64,000 nucleotides of DNA from UBA7328 sp965247965 (GTDB taxonomy: Bacteria; Bacteroidota; Bacteroidia; Chitinophagales; Saprospiraceae). This document shows positions 16,638 through 25,752 of the stretch, piece after piece. The stretch covers positions 2,418,001-2,482,000 of the forward strand of contig OZ252053.1 of the NCBI GenBank assembly GCA_965247965.1. Direction: 5' to 3'. Below the pieces are notes generated by a model, which saw nothing but the letters and a program-made list of their open reading frames with translations, was not told the origin of the DNA and did no database searches. The position numbers and the translations under genes are program-made. Every line of letters starts with the position of its first letter. The stretch's first letter is position 1.

Positions 16638-17372
16638 GTGAACCTACTGCTTATTGCACTTGTCTTCTTACTCCTCTCCTGCAAATCAAAAAAAATCTTA
16701 CCTGCGATAACTGAGGATAGCGCTGTCGAAAAACTTACGGCTGCCCTTTCAAAAGTTTCTGTTGATTACAATTGGTATTCGGCGAAAGCAAAGGTGCGCA
16801 TAGAAACTCCCGAGATGAAAGGAGGCGGCAGGATGAACATCAGAATGATTAAAGACAGCTTAATATGGTTTAATTTCAAAAAAATTTCGATAGAGGGGGC
16901 ACGAGGACTGGTCACCCCTGATACTTTCACCATGATCTATAGGCAGGAAAAGATGTACGAAAAAGGAAATTTACAGGATTTGCTCGATCAATATGAGCTG
17001 CCATTGACTTTCTCTGAAATTCAATTTTATATTGCCGGGAATATTCCAAAACCACATGAAAAAACGCTGACCTACAAAAGGAACGAGGACGAATATTATC
17101 TTCTCGGCTCAAATGCTCAATACAGTCTTAGATATGCCTTTGATCGGCATTTGAATCTAAAAGCCTTCTCTCTGACTGATGCTCAAAATCGTAAATTGAC
17201 CATCGAACTGAAGGACAAAAATGAAGAACATGGCATTTACATGGGTCGAAAACTATATTTCCCTTATGACGATTTTCATTTAGGAAAGCTTGAAATCAAT
17301 GTATCTAATGTCGAAATTGATGTACCTAAGAACATGCCATTTTCAATACCTTCTCATTATAATCGGTACTAG
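16638..17372 (+). CDS. DUF4292 lipoprotein
   Basis: A 244-residue protein. The GTG at 16638 gives MNLLLIALVFLLLSC, a clean lipoprotein signal with lipobox LLSC; the longer frame from 16497 runs through the repeat array. The mature part (YNWYSAKAKVRIETPEMKGGGRMNIRMIKDSLIWFN, EGARGLVTPDTFTMIYRQEKMYEKG) matches DUF4292, a family with a LolA/LolB-like fold. Probably outer-membrane-anchored; precise role unknown. Its end overlaps the EnvC-like gene by 53 bases, indicating translational coupling. Confidence 0.75.
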   Translation: MNLLLIALVFLLLSCKSKKILPAITEDSAVEKLTAALSKVSVDYNWYSAKAKVRIETPEMKGGGRMNIRMIKDSLIWFNFKKISIEGARGLVTPDTFTMIYRQEKMYEKGNLQDLLDQYELPLTFSEIQFYIAGNIPKPHEKTLTYKRNEDEYYLLGSNAQYSLRYAFDRHLNLKAFSLTDAQNRKLTIELKDKNEEHGIYMGRKLYFPYDDFHLGKLEINVSNVEIDVPKNMPFSIPSHYNRY

Positions 17373-18549
17373 TCTCCTATTTTCCGTAAAAAGCTTTTCG
17401 CAAAATGAAAAGCTTAGAGAAATACAGGAAGACAAAGATCGAACCAGGGCAGAACTTGAATTTACAGCTTCTGAATTGGAGGAGGTCGGTAAACGCAAAA
17501 CGGACCTGATCGACGAGTATCAGTTGCTCAAAGTACAAATCTTAAATCGACAGAAATTAGCCTCACTAATAGAAGAGGAAGTACAAATAATTAATGCCCT
17601 TATCGATTCTAATAAGTTGATTATCAATAAGTTAGAAATCGACATGGTAGGTATAAAAAAGGATTACGAGAGTGTCATGCGCATGACGTACAAATATAAA
17701 TTATCGCAGAACAGTTTTTTGTATTTTCTTTCTTCTGAGTCTTTGAATAAAGCCATTATGAGATATCGATACTCGCGACAATTTGAAAATTTTGCAAAAA
17801 AGGAAGCGCAGAAAATAAAGAATTTGCAAATCGAGCTGGAACTTAAAAATCAGGAACTCACAGGTCTTCTTGATCGAAACCAAGAAAATCTTGAAGTAGA
17901 AAAAAACACCTTAAGTGAATTGGAAGCGGAATTATCTTCAAAAGAAATTTTGGTTGAAGAAATAATAAGAAACAGGGACAAGATAAGTACTGAACTAAAG
18001 AATGCACAGATACAGAAAAAAAAATCAGCACAGATAATTGAAAGTCGCGAAGATCAATTTTCTATAAGCAAACCTTCTGCTAACACTTCGGATGAATCCG
18101 AAAATTCCTCGACTACGTTAGGAACAAGCCCGGCCAGTCAATCCTTCAGAAGAAAAAAAGGACTGCTTATCTGGCCGGTAGAAAGAGGTGTTATCTATGA
18201 AAAATTCGGAAAGCGGCCTCATGACGTGGTCAAGAACATTTGGATAGAAAATAATGGAGTTGGTATCCGTACCGAAGCCGGACAATATGTAAAATCCGTC
18301 TTCGACGGCGAAGTCACCCATACTCCCAGAATAAACACAGACGGATATATGGTCATCGTCAAACACGGCGACTATCTTTCTTCGTATCGTACATTGGCTA
18401 ATGTATTTGCAAAAAAGGGCGATCGGGTATCGGAAGGCCAGGTCATCGGACAACTGTCAAAATCGTATAGTGTTACCCCCGTTGTCGATTTTGAAATATG
18501 GCATGCATATGAAAAACTTAATCCCGAACTTTGGCTGCGAAAAAAATAG
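17320..18549 (+). CDS. EnvC-like murein hydrolase activator (degenerate LytM)
   Basis: A 409-residue exported protein: signal peptide (FQYLLIIIGTSLLFSVKSFSQ), a long coiled coil (about 30-260) and a C-terminal M23/LytM domain (about 290-405). The active-site residues of M23 peptidases are missing. NNGVGIRTEAGQYVKSVFDGEV has Asn and Gly where H-x-x-x-D is expected, and VVDFEIWH replaces the usual H-x-H-F-E. Such degenerate LytM factors switch on cell-wall amidases during division. ATG 17320 is chosen because it directly precedes the signal peptide; an in-frame ATG at 17290 is the alternative. Confidence 0.82.
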   Translation: MYLRTCHFQYLLIIIGTSLLFSVKSFSQNEKLREIQEDKDRTRAELEFTASELEEVGKRKTDLIDEYQLLKVQILNRQKLASLIEEEVQIINALIDSNKLIINKLEIDMVGIKKDYESVMRMTYKYKLSQNSFLYFLSSESLNKAIMRYRYSRQFENFAKKEAQKIKNLQIELELKNQELTGLLDRNQENLEVEKNTLSELEAELSSKEILVEEIIRNRDKISTELKNAQIQKKKSAQIIESREDQFSISKPSANTSDESENSSTTLGTSPASQSFRRKKGLLIWPVERGVIYEKFGKRPHDVVKNIWIENNGVGIRTEAGQYVKSVFDGEVTHTPRINTDGYMVIVKHGDYLSSYRTLANVFAKKGDRVSEGQVIGQLSKSYSVTPVVDFEIWHAYEKLNPELWLRKK

Positions 18550-18580
18550 TTTCGGTGTGGGAACTATATGAATCAAAATA

Positions 18581-18615
18581 AAAATCAAAAACCCAATGAA
18601 AATCAAAACCCAATG
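18581..18615 (+). repeat. short tandem repeat upstream of hflX
   Basis: Two near-identical 17-18-base units (AAAATCAAAAACCCAATG, then AAAATCAAAACCCAATG), followed by AAAATCGG, in the 116-base gap before hflX. Confidence 0.5.
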
Positions 18616-18665
18616 AAAATCGGATTATATGTTTTGCTATTTTCATTTTCATTTTAATTGTATCC

Positions 18666-19880
18666 ATGTCTAGTCAATGGAAGGTTGGTAGGAAGAAAGA
18701 GCAGAATCTTAAGAAGGGTGTTGAAAAAGCCATACTCGTTGGCATTGTACGGGAAAGTCAGACCTTACAACTAGTAGAAGAGTACCTGGAAGAATTGGAA
18801 TTTCTTGCGCTCACTGCGGGCGCTTTGACTGTAAAAAAATACATTCAAAAGCTCAACAGCCCACATCCCCGCACATTTATAGGAGCCGGAAAGGCCGAGG
18901 AGATAGAGTTGTACATAAAGGAAAACGACGTAGATATGGTTATTTTCGACGATGATCTAACTGGCAAGCAGACGAACATCCTCGAAAAACAATTCCAAAG
19001 GAAAATCATTGACCGCAGCACTTTAATACTCGACATTTTCGCCAAAAGAGCACAGACTGCACAGGCCAAAACTCAAGTCGAACTTGCCCAACTGCAATAC
19101 CTTTTACCAAGATTACGCGGTCTATGGACCCACCTCGAAAGACAACGCGGAGGCATTGGAATGAGAGGCCCTGGGGAGCAGGAGATAGAAACGGATAGAC
19201 GGATTGTGCGAGATAAAATAAGCCTACTTAAAAAGAAATTGAATAAAATAGATCTGCAGAACAAAACACAAAGAAAGAACAGGGGTGAACTCATCAGAGT
19301 GGGCCTGGTAGGATATACCAATGCCGGTAAGTCCACCCTAATGAATACGCTGAGCAAATCGGAAGTTTTTGCAGAGAATAAGTTGTTCGCTACCCTTGAT
19401 ACTACTGTGCGAAAAGTGGTTTTTGATAATATGCCTTTTCTTTTGTCCGATACCGTTGGATTCATTCGAAAGCTCCCGCACCACCTTATAGAGAGCTTCA
19501 AATCTACCCTCGATGAAGTGCGCGAGAGTGACATTCTTCTTCAGGTCGTGGATATTTCGCATCCGCAATATGAGGATCATGTCAATACGGTCGTGCAGAC
19601 TTTAAATGAACTGGGTGCGAGTGATAAGCCGATCGTATTGGTACTCAATAAAATTGATCTTTTCGCCGAAAGGCAATTTGACGATCTTCTCGAGGAAGAA
19701 ATCAAGAGAGATATCTTCGAGGAATTGAAAGACAGGCTTGAAAAATCGTTTGACTGCGAGGCCATAATGATTTCCGCTTTGCGCAAGAAAAATATGGATC
19801 AGTTAAGGGCACTTCTGAAGAAGTATGTCATCAGTCAATACGAGGTGCGTTATCCCTATCGGGCTGTGCAATATTTTTAA
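18666..19880 (+). CDS. hflX: ribosome-associated GTPase HflX
   Basis: A 404-residue GTPase. The N-terminal HflX domain ends in the glycine-rich linker GGIGMRGPGEQEIETDRR (162-179). The G domain shows G1 GYTNAGKST (216-224), G2 TLDTTVR, G3 DTVGFIRKLPHHLIESFKSTL and G4 NKID. HflX binds 50S/70S ribosomes and splits stalled ribosomes under stress. Length is normal. The stop is 1 base before the preferred start of the aminopeptidase gene. Confidence 0.95.
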   Translation: MSSQWKVGRKKEQNLKKGVEKAILVGIVRESQTLQLVEEYLEELEFLALTAGALTVKKYIQKLNSPHPRTFIGAGKAEEIELYIKENDVDMVIFDDDLTGKQTNILEKQFQRKIIDRSTLILDIFAKRAQTAQAKTQVELAQLQYLLPRLRGLWTHLERQRGGIGMRGPGEQEIETDRRIVRDKISLLKKKLNKIDLQNKTQRKNRGELIRVGLVGYTNAGKSTLMNTLSKSEVFAENKLFATLDTTVRKVVFDNMPFLLSDTVGFIRKLPHHLIESFKSTLDEVRESDILLQVVDISHPQYEDHVNTVVQTLNELGASDKPIVLVLNKIDLFAERQFDDLLEEEIKRDIFEELKDRLEKSFDCEAIMISALRKKNMDQLRALLKKYVISQYEVRYPYRAVQYF

Positions 19881-19881
19881 A

Positions 19882-20970
19882 ATGTTGAAAAAATACGCGC
19901 ACCTTCTTTGCCATTACAGCCTCGGTCTTAAGAAAGGTGAAAAAGTGTACATCACATCTACTACACTGGCGGAGGATCTGGTAAGAGAAGTATACAGAGA
20001 AGCGTTAAAAATCGGAGCGATCCCCGAAGTAGAACTCAATTTCAGAGAGCAAACGAAGATCCTTTATGAAGAAGCCAATCCTGTACAGTTAAAGCACGAA
20101 CCCCTCCTCTATAAAAAAGCGGTCGAAGAGTTTGATGCAGTACTATTCATTAGAGCGCCGTACAATCATAGCGAGGAGAGGTATATCAATCCCAAAAAAA
20201 GATTGAAACGGTCAAAATATCTGTCTGGAATCACTAAAATATATTCTGATCGTACAGCTACGCTATCACTTAAAAGAACCTTATGCGAATTTCCCACCAC
20301 GGCCTCGGCTCAAGTGGCCGGCATGTCACTGGAAGATTACGAAACGTTTGTGTACAATGCCTGTCGTCTTTATGACGACAATCCTATTGCATCCTGGAAC
20401 AAAGTCGGGATAGAACAGCAGAAACTTGTAGATCACTTGAACAAGTGCAGCGAAATGACATATAAAGGCCCAAAAACCGACCTATCCTTTTCCATCAAAA
20501 ATCGCATATGGATCAATTCGGATGGAAAGACGAATATGCCGAGTGGCGAGGTGTTTACAGGCCCAGTCGAGGATTCGGTAAATGGGAAAGTGCACTTTGA
20601 TTATCCAGCTTTGTATAGGGGCGAAGAGGTACGTGGTATTTCACTGGAAATTAAAGATGGTAGGGTGGAGAAGTGGTCGGCGGAAAGAGGCGAAAATGTG
20701 CTGGGCGAAGTGATGAAAATTAAAGGAGCTCGCCATTTCGGAGAGCTAGCCATTGGTACTAATTACAATATTACAAGGGCTACAAAAAATATTCTTTTTG
20801 ACGAAAAAATAGGGGGTACTATCCACATGGCGCTCGGTCAATCGTACAAACAGACTGGCGGTAAAAATGAGTCACTCATTCATTGGGATTTGGTGTCAGA
20901 TATGAAAAATGGCGAGATTTATGCGGATGGGGAAAGGATTTATGAGAACGGGAGGTTTTTGATTTTGTAA
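19882..20970 (+). CDS. M29-family aminopeptidase (AmpS/PepS type)
   Basis: A 362-residue thermophilic-type metallo-aminopeptidase releasing N-terminal residues. ATG 19882 (MLKKYAHLLCHYSLGLKKGEKV) is the family start; the open frame from 19825 overlaps hflX. The C-terminal half carries the metal-site motifs GEEVRGISLEIKDGRVEKWSAERG, ARHFGELAIGTN, GTIHMALGQSY and SLIHWDLVSDM (Glu, His, and His-x-Asp ligands). Its start almost abuts the hflX stop, so the two are probably co-transcribed. Confidence 0.88.
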   Translation: MLKKYAHLLCHYSLGLKKGEKVYITSTTLAEDLVREVYREALKIGAIPEVELNFREQTKILYEEANPVQLKHEPLLYKKAVEEFDAVLFIRAPYNHSEERYINPKKRLKRSKYLSGITKIYSDRTATLSLKRTLCEFPTTASAQVAGMSLEDYETFVYNACRLYDDNPIASWNKVGIEQQKLVDHLNKCSEMTYKGPKTDLSFSIKNRIWINSDGKTNMPSGEVFTGPVEDSVNGKVHFDYPALYRGEEVRGISLEIKDGRVEKWSAERGENVLGEVMKIKGARHFGELAIGTNYNITRATKNILFDEKIGGTIHMALGQSYKQTGGKNESLIHWDLVSDMKNGEIYADGERIYENGRFLIL

Positions 20971-20993
20971 GAAAAAATTATTGAATCCAATTT

Positions 20994-22286
20994 TCATTTA
21001 CCTCCTTTGTCCCCGAGATAGTAAATAATCCCACCCCACATAGTAAGGCCTCGACCGAGATTTAATTCTTCGATTACATATCCCTGCCCTTTATATATAC
21101 CGCCAATAAGCAGACCCAATGCTCGCTTATTATCAAATTGTAAAAATTTGTATTGGAGTTCCGATTTTATATATGCACTAAAATCATTTTGTGAACTATT
21201 GAAACTAAGTTCTTCTGGTTGTGACCAAACTTTTACTTCTGTTGTAAGGTGCAAATGATTATTTAATGGTAACTTCAATAAACCCAAGCGAAACCCCCAA
21301 AATGTTTTTATTCGATTAAAACTTTGTTCAAGGCTTAGAGAAACGTTATACTTATTCTTCCTAAGATACACAGTTTCGATTACCTGTCCTCCGAAAGGAG
21401 TTAATCCGAATCCAAGACTAATATTAAAATGACTAGTTGCACTTAACTTAAAATAGTTCTTACCAAATAGAAAAGGATCTAGGATTTGTAAAAGAGAAAG
21501 GCCTGCAATTTTTTTTGCAAATTTTTGTTCTTCATCTGTAAGGTCTGAATAATTAGTATATCGATAGAAAGGCATTTCAGGTCTATGTAAATGCCGAATG
21601 GCACCAAAAATATCATGGCCAACTATATCGCGTTCAAGTTCATTTGGTTCTTCTTCAATTTCAGAAGCTAAAGAAGGGATGAAAACAGATAAGAAATAAG
21701 AAAGAATGGCTGATTTTCTAAGAAAATAGGTATATTTAATGTTGTGATATTCTGATTGTCCATAGAAGATATCCTGTTGAAATCGTTTTGTAATTGCTAG
21801 ATCTGATTCTAACCCAGCCGAGTGAAGCCTTATATAAGTCGGGAGCTTATTATCTCTTAATTGCTTCAATGTTTCATCTTGTACGCCAGTCACATAATAT
21901 ATTAATTGGCTATTTGGATAAGGTTTAGAAATAGATCCAATACCTTCATTAGTCAAGATTGAACGGTGTCCTTCTTCGTGAGTAAGAGGCAATAAAAACA
22001 GGCCATCCAAAAACAACAATCCTATATCGACATATTTTTTATACTTTCCTTGAGAAATATTTGAGGTTACTAAGCCATAAGTACTAATATAATTAGCATT
22101 CATTTGCCTCATTGACATTCGTGCATTCGGGCGGGAATCGTATAGTAAAAAAATATAGTTGGCATATTTTGTGGAATCAAAACGTGTATCAACCTGCCCC
22201 CAAGTAGGTACATATAACAATACAAATAAACCAATATAAACTTTCTGATGAGTTCTCTTAGAAAGAAAAATGCTCAAAACATGCAC
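20994..22286 (-). CDS. uncharacterised exported protein with HEXXH motif and probable beta-barrel end
   Basis: A 430-residue protein I do not recognise. It starts at GTG 22286, with a signal-like segment KVYIGLFVLLYVPTWGQ. LPLTHEEGHRSIL (about 101-113) is an HEXXH zinc motif, and about 55 residues later LHSAGLESDLAI offers a possible third ligand (Glu). The C-terminal 170 residues alternate polar and hydrophobic strands (FNISLGFGLTPFGGQVIETVYLRKNKYNVSLSLEQS, ...MWGGIIYYLGD), as in outer-membrane barrels. It overlaps the truncated exporter frame by 13 bases. Whether it was part of the peptide export locus or was brought next to it by deletion is open. Confidence 0.5.
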   Translation of the reverse strand: MHVLSIFLSKRTHQKVYIGLFVLLYVPTWGQVDTRFDSTKYANYIFLLYDSRPNARMSMRQMNANYISTYGLVTSNISQGKYKKYVDIGLLFLDGLFLLPLTHEEGHRSILTNEGIGSISKPYPNSQLIYYVTGVQDETLKQLRDNKLPTYIRLHSAGLESDLAITKRFQQDIFYGQSEYHNIKYTYFLRKSAILSYFLSVFIPSLASEIEEEPNELERDIVGHDIFGAIRHLHRPEMPFYRYTNYSDLTDEEQKFAKKIAGLSLLQILDPFLFGKNYFKLSATSHFNISLGFGLTPFGGQVIETVYLRKNKYNVSLSLEQSFNRIKTFWGFRLGLLKLPLNNHLHLTTEVKVWSQPEELSFNSSQNDFSAYIKSELQYKFLQFDNKRALGLLIGGIYKGQGYVIEELNLGRGLTMWGGIIYYLGDKGGK

Positions 22287-23931
22287 TTATTTTCAGTTAA
22301 ATAAAAAAGGCCATTATGCACATCTATATCCATGATTTCAAAAAGTCGATCTCCTGCAATTAATGCATTTTGAATGGTTTTATTCATTTCGATCAAACTC
22401 GTCGCAGGGCCTGTGAAATACCCTATAATGGCATAAAATGACAATAATTCTCCAGGAGTAATGATTTGATTCATTACGAAAGTGGAACCTGTCCAAAGCA
22501 AGATTATAACAAATAGGCGACTTGTTATTTCTGTTGATGAACCGCTAAAAATACTGTTTAAGCTTGATTTATAAATTGTATCAAGGATGGATATAAACTT
22601 TATTTCTGTTTTAGCATTGGCGTGATGTTCAATATTCATAGTTTTTATGGTTCGAATATTGGTGATTGACTCAACTAGTTGTGACTCTAAGTCAGCTGCA
22701 CGTTCCATCAATTGTCTTTCAACTTTCTTATTAAAGTAATTCATCAATATGTAAATTGAAATATAGACAGGAATAATAAGTAGCATGATTACAGCTAACT
22801 TCCAATAATAACTAAACATAAGAGCAAAAGAGAAAATCAAGATACAAACATTCACAATAAGCATAATTGCCACATCATTTATGAAAGTGCGAATTTTCAC
22901 AGCATCATTTATTCTTGACAAAATCTCTCCGATTCTCATAGTATCGAAAAATCTTTGTGGCAGTTTTAGTAAATATTTATAGTATCCAAGAATTAGTCTG
23001 GCATCAATTTTCTGACCTATACGAACAATAAATATTGATTTCAAAACATTCACAATTGATTGCAATACTAAAATCAAGATCATGCCAATACTTAGGAGAT
23101 TTAGTAGATTAATATTTCCACTCACGAGCACATGATCTGTGATTTTTTGGATGTATATTGAAGCAATAGTTCGTGAAGGATTTCGGCCAAATTCGAAGTG
23201 TTAACAGCAGTATCTTAAATTCAAGATTTTCTATAACGCTGATTATCAAGTATTTATGGCCTGCTTATTTGGCAATCCTATTAAAATGCAAGTTTCGGTT
23301 CAGACGATACTTTAGTTTTAATAATTTATCCATAATTCTAAGATTGAGTATCAACGAGTTATGAAATATTTCCTTCACGGACTATTGTTGAAGTAGATAG
23401 TCCTAAAATCGTGTAAATAATTGCTCCAACCATAGCTTGAATGAAAATCGATCTATGTGGCACGAGCAAGTGTAGAAGCCTTTTCCAAACTCCAACTCTT
23501 TCATTTCGTTCTAAAAAAGATTCAGCTGGGGCAAAAAGTACCAAAACACCAGTCCATATTTTCTGCCAGGCACTATATGAATAGCGGTGTATTTTCCCAT
23601 CTCCAGGATCCATCACAATGACTTGATCCTTAGTAACCTTATAAATCACAACATAATGGTAAAGTACTTTTTTGACTATTACATGTGCCACTGCTGGTGT
23701 AGGAATACTGATTAATGCTTCAATTGGCCCTTTAACTCCTTTTGCAGAAAACCCAATTTTTTCTGCCGCTTTTATTAAACCCAATACATTTGTACCCTTT
23801 TTATCCGTTTCTGCTAATTGTCTAATTCTGGATATTGGTATCTTAGAATTGTGGTATTCGGCGATTGAAGCTAGACAAGCTGCACCGCAATCAGTAATAT
23901 CATGTTGTTTAATTCTTACTGGTCTCTTCAT
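22274..23931 (-). pseudogene. C39 peptidase-containing ABC peptide exporter, disrupted and lacking the ATPase domain
   Basis: The N-terminal part (23931 to about 23388) has the double-glycine leader peptidase domain: QHDITDCGAACLA with Cys15, YHYVVIY with His92, VMDPGDG with Asp108. It then enters the first membrane helix and breaks at GLSTS, where a 224-bp element is inserted. Beyond the element (from 23163) the frame resumes as ASIYIQKITDHVLVSGNIN and runs through the remaining membrane domain to AGDRLFEIMDI, then stops at 22274. The nucleotide-binding domain that should follow is absent. The intact form would cleave and export bacteriocin-like peptides. Confidence 0.85.
23164..23387. mobile_element. 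224-bp MITE inserted in the exporter gene
   Basis: Terminal inverted repeats of 17 bp: CAATAGTTCGTGAAGGA (23164-23180), and CAATAGTCCGTGAAGGA as the reverse complement of 23371-23387. It is flanked by a 6-bp target duplication, TTGAAG (23158-23163 and 23388-23393). Removing the element and one TTGAAG restores the exporter reading frame (LSTS-IYIQKITDH). It has no transposase gene. A truncated copy of its left 115 bp lies at 61046-61160. Confidence 0.85.
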
Positions 23932-24942
23932 ACTTAAGCTTAGGATTTATCCAATCGTCAACTTTATCATAGAAGAGATTAAATAAAGATCGTTTTGTCA
24001 AAATCATTTGACCTGTAAGAGTCAACCCCTTTGTCAATTCGCTCTTAATATCCTCTAATTCCAAAACTGTTTTATTTAATGAACATTTCACGCGAAAAAA
24101 TGCTTCTCCTCCATCAACTTGAACCAAGTCACGCGAAATATCCTTCACTTTGCCATGTGCAAATCCCCACCTGTTATAATTAAGTGCATCTATTTGGTAT
24201 TTGACAGGCATATTTATTTCAACCATGCCGATATCAATCGGGGATACCAATAGTTCGACAATCAGATTGCTATCCGGCGAAATAACTCCAATCTGTTGAA
24301 AGGCATTAACAAAATTTCCTTTGGCTATACCTGAAAATTTTGACATAGTTCCTGAAATTGGTGCAACTAGAATAAATCTTTTTTGTTCTAAAGTAATATT
24401 TTCAATATCTGATTTTAGTCTCACTATTTCGTTTCTCTTACGAAATAGTTCTGCCTCCCAATTTGACTTTTGATTGGATTGTTCAAATTCAATATCTTGT
24501 TTATGTTGCTCAAGTTGATAGCTCTTTTTTTGGTATTCGCGTTCTGATATTACGCCTTATTCATAAGGAGGTATTCAATATCAATCTTTTCCGTTTTCAA
24601 TTTTCTAAGTCTTTCATTAAGTGTCCTCTTTTGCCAGTCAAGATTCTCTGATTCAATGATAATTAGAGTATCTCCTTTTTTTACTTCTGTATTGTCCCCT
24701 ATCGATAAATACTCAATGAATCCAGCAGCTGGTGTTACAAGCGGATTTTCATCTATAGCGGAACGAATAATACCTCGTGATTGGCTACTGATTTCCACCT
24801 TAATATATGGAGTTGCTATTGCAAATAATATGAGAGAACATATTATTATATTATAGATTATGTTAGATCGTTTATCATGCTTGTAAAATAAACTCTCAAC
24901 AGAATACTCAATAATTTCTGGTGGGAATATTTGTTTGCTCAT
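23909..24942 (-). pseudogene. HlyD-family membrane fusion protein, frameshifted
   Basis: The N-terminal part starts at ATG 24942 (MSKQIFPPEIIEYSVESLF), with one membrane helix (NIIYNIIICSLILFAIATPYI) and the first half-lipoyl segment, ending EYLLMNKA-stop at 24550. In another frame the protein continues SEREYQKKSYQLEQHKQDIEF through the coiled coil and the second lipoyl half (FILVAPISGTMSKFSGIAKG) to 23909. The loss of a single G near 24537 (GGCGGTAAT to GGCGTAAT) explains the shift. It overlaps the exporter start by 23 bases, so the two formed a secretion operon. Confidence 0.8.
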
Positions 24943-25029
24943 AATCATTTTTAAAATCAGTAATAACCACAACGGAATTGATTGAATTTAAAAATCAAGA
25001 CAATTATTCTTCTAACGGAAAGTTAGTAG

Positions 25030-25425
25030 TTAATTCGCCGGGATACCTAATTTAGTTGGAAGTGTTATAAGCTTTTTATCAGCCGTGAGCAATCTTGCAT
25101 TTTGCCGTTGCGAAAGTACCAGGTAGTAGCAATCATAGGCTGAATGCTGAAGTTTGATGGCAAAGTCTAGTGCTTCTTTCCATAGCGATGCTGAGGGCAC
25201 AAAATAATCAACGAACTGGATCGCCTTTTCCGCTATATCAATTGATTCTTTTGGAGAAAGTTCGCCTGCATATTGAAACTTCCATGCCACATTACAGACC
25301 TCCGCATAGAAAAGATCAGGTGCGATTACCAATGCACTAGACTTCAGAATTGGCAAAAATCGCGACTTGGCAGGATCCCCTTTTACAGAGTTAATGGCAG
25401 CGCTTGTATCCAGAACGGCTGTCAT
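25030..25425 (-). CDS. VapC-like PIN-domain toxin
   Basis: A 131-residue PIN ribonuclease. The expected acidic residues are visible: Asp6 (AVLDTSAA), Glu42 (FYAEVCN), Asp98 (SAYDCYYLVLS) and Asp116 (LLTADKKL). Family members cut tRNA or rRNA unless held by the antitoxin. It overlaps the antitoxin gene by 4 bases (ATGA), the usual VapBC arrangement. No frame damage is seen. Confidence 0.88.
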   Translation of the reverse strand: MTAVLDTSAAINSVKGDPAKSRFLPILKSSALVIAPDLFYAEVCNVAWKFQYAGELSPKESIDIAEKAIQFVDYFVPSASLWKEALDFAIKLQHSAYDCYYLVLSQRQNARLLTADKKLITLPTKLGIPAN

Positions 25426-25673
25426 CTGTTGTCCCTATCTTCTCTTATTAAAGCAGCAACATCAATATGCCTTATTTTTTCCCATTTATCAACATCTTGC
25501 TCAATTTCTTTTATAAGTTTCTTTTTCCTTTTAAGATAGTCAAAAGGAATGTCCAATCCTTTCGATAGAGCTATTATAGCCTGTTGACTCAGACTTCTTT
25601 GCTCGTTCCTGGCTTTTACCTTCAAGGCTTCATAAATAGTATCTGGCAATTTCCGTATCTGCAGTGATGGCAT
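25422..25673 (-). CDS. ribbon-helix-helix antitoxin (FitA/VapB type)
   Basis: An 83-residue protein. MPSLQIRKLPDTIYEALKVKA followed by RNEQRSLSQQAIIAL is the FitA-like ribbon-helix-helix DNA-binding fold, with a charged toxin-binding tail (KRKKKLIKEIEQDVDKWEKIRH). It is expected to bind the VapC-like protein and to repress the operon. A CATGC-N5-GCATG palindrome 41 bases upstream is a candidate operator. Confidence 0.85.
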   Translation of the reverse strand: MPSLQIRKLPDTIYEALKVKARNEQRSLSQQAIIALSKGLDIPFDYLKRKKKLIKEIEQDVDKWEKIRHIDVAALIREDRDNR

Positions 25674-25713
25674 GACTCTTATTTTCCCATAAAAATAATC
25701 ATTCTAATAATTA

Positions 25714-25728
25714 CATGCGTATTGCATG
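25714..25728. promoter_or_regulatory. candidate VapB operator
   Basis: CATGC-GTATT-GCATG is a perfect 5-bp-arm palindrome upstream of the antitoxin start. RHH antitoxins usually bind such short palindromes; binding here is inferred from position only. Confidence 0.35.
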
Positions 25729-25752
25729 CAACGGTTCAAGTCGCCAATGCCG

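Noticed and set aside
23164..23387. 62-codon open frame within the MITE as a possible transposase
   Set aside because: No DDE, HUH or serine recombinase motif; the element is far too short.
24425..24549. Programmed frameshift in the HlyD gene
   Set aside because: There is no slippery run at the break; a simple one-base loss explains it, and the partner exporter is also broken.
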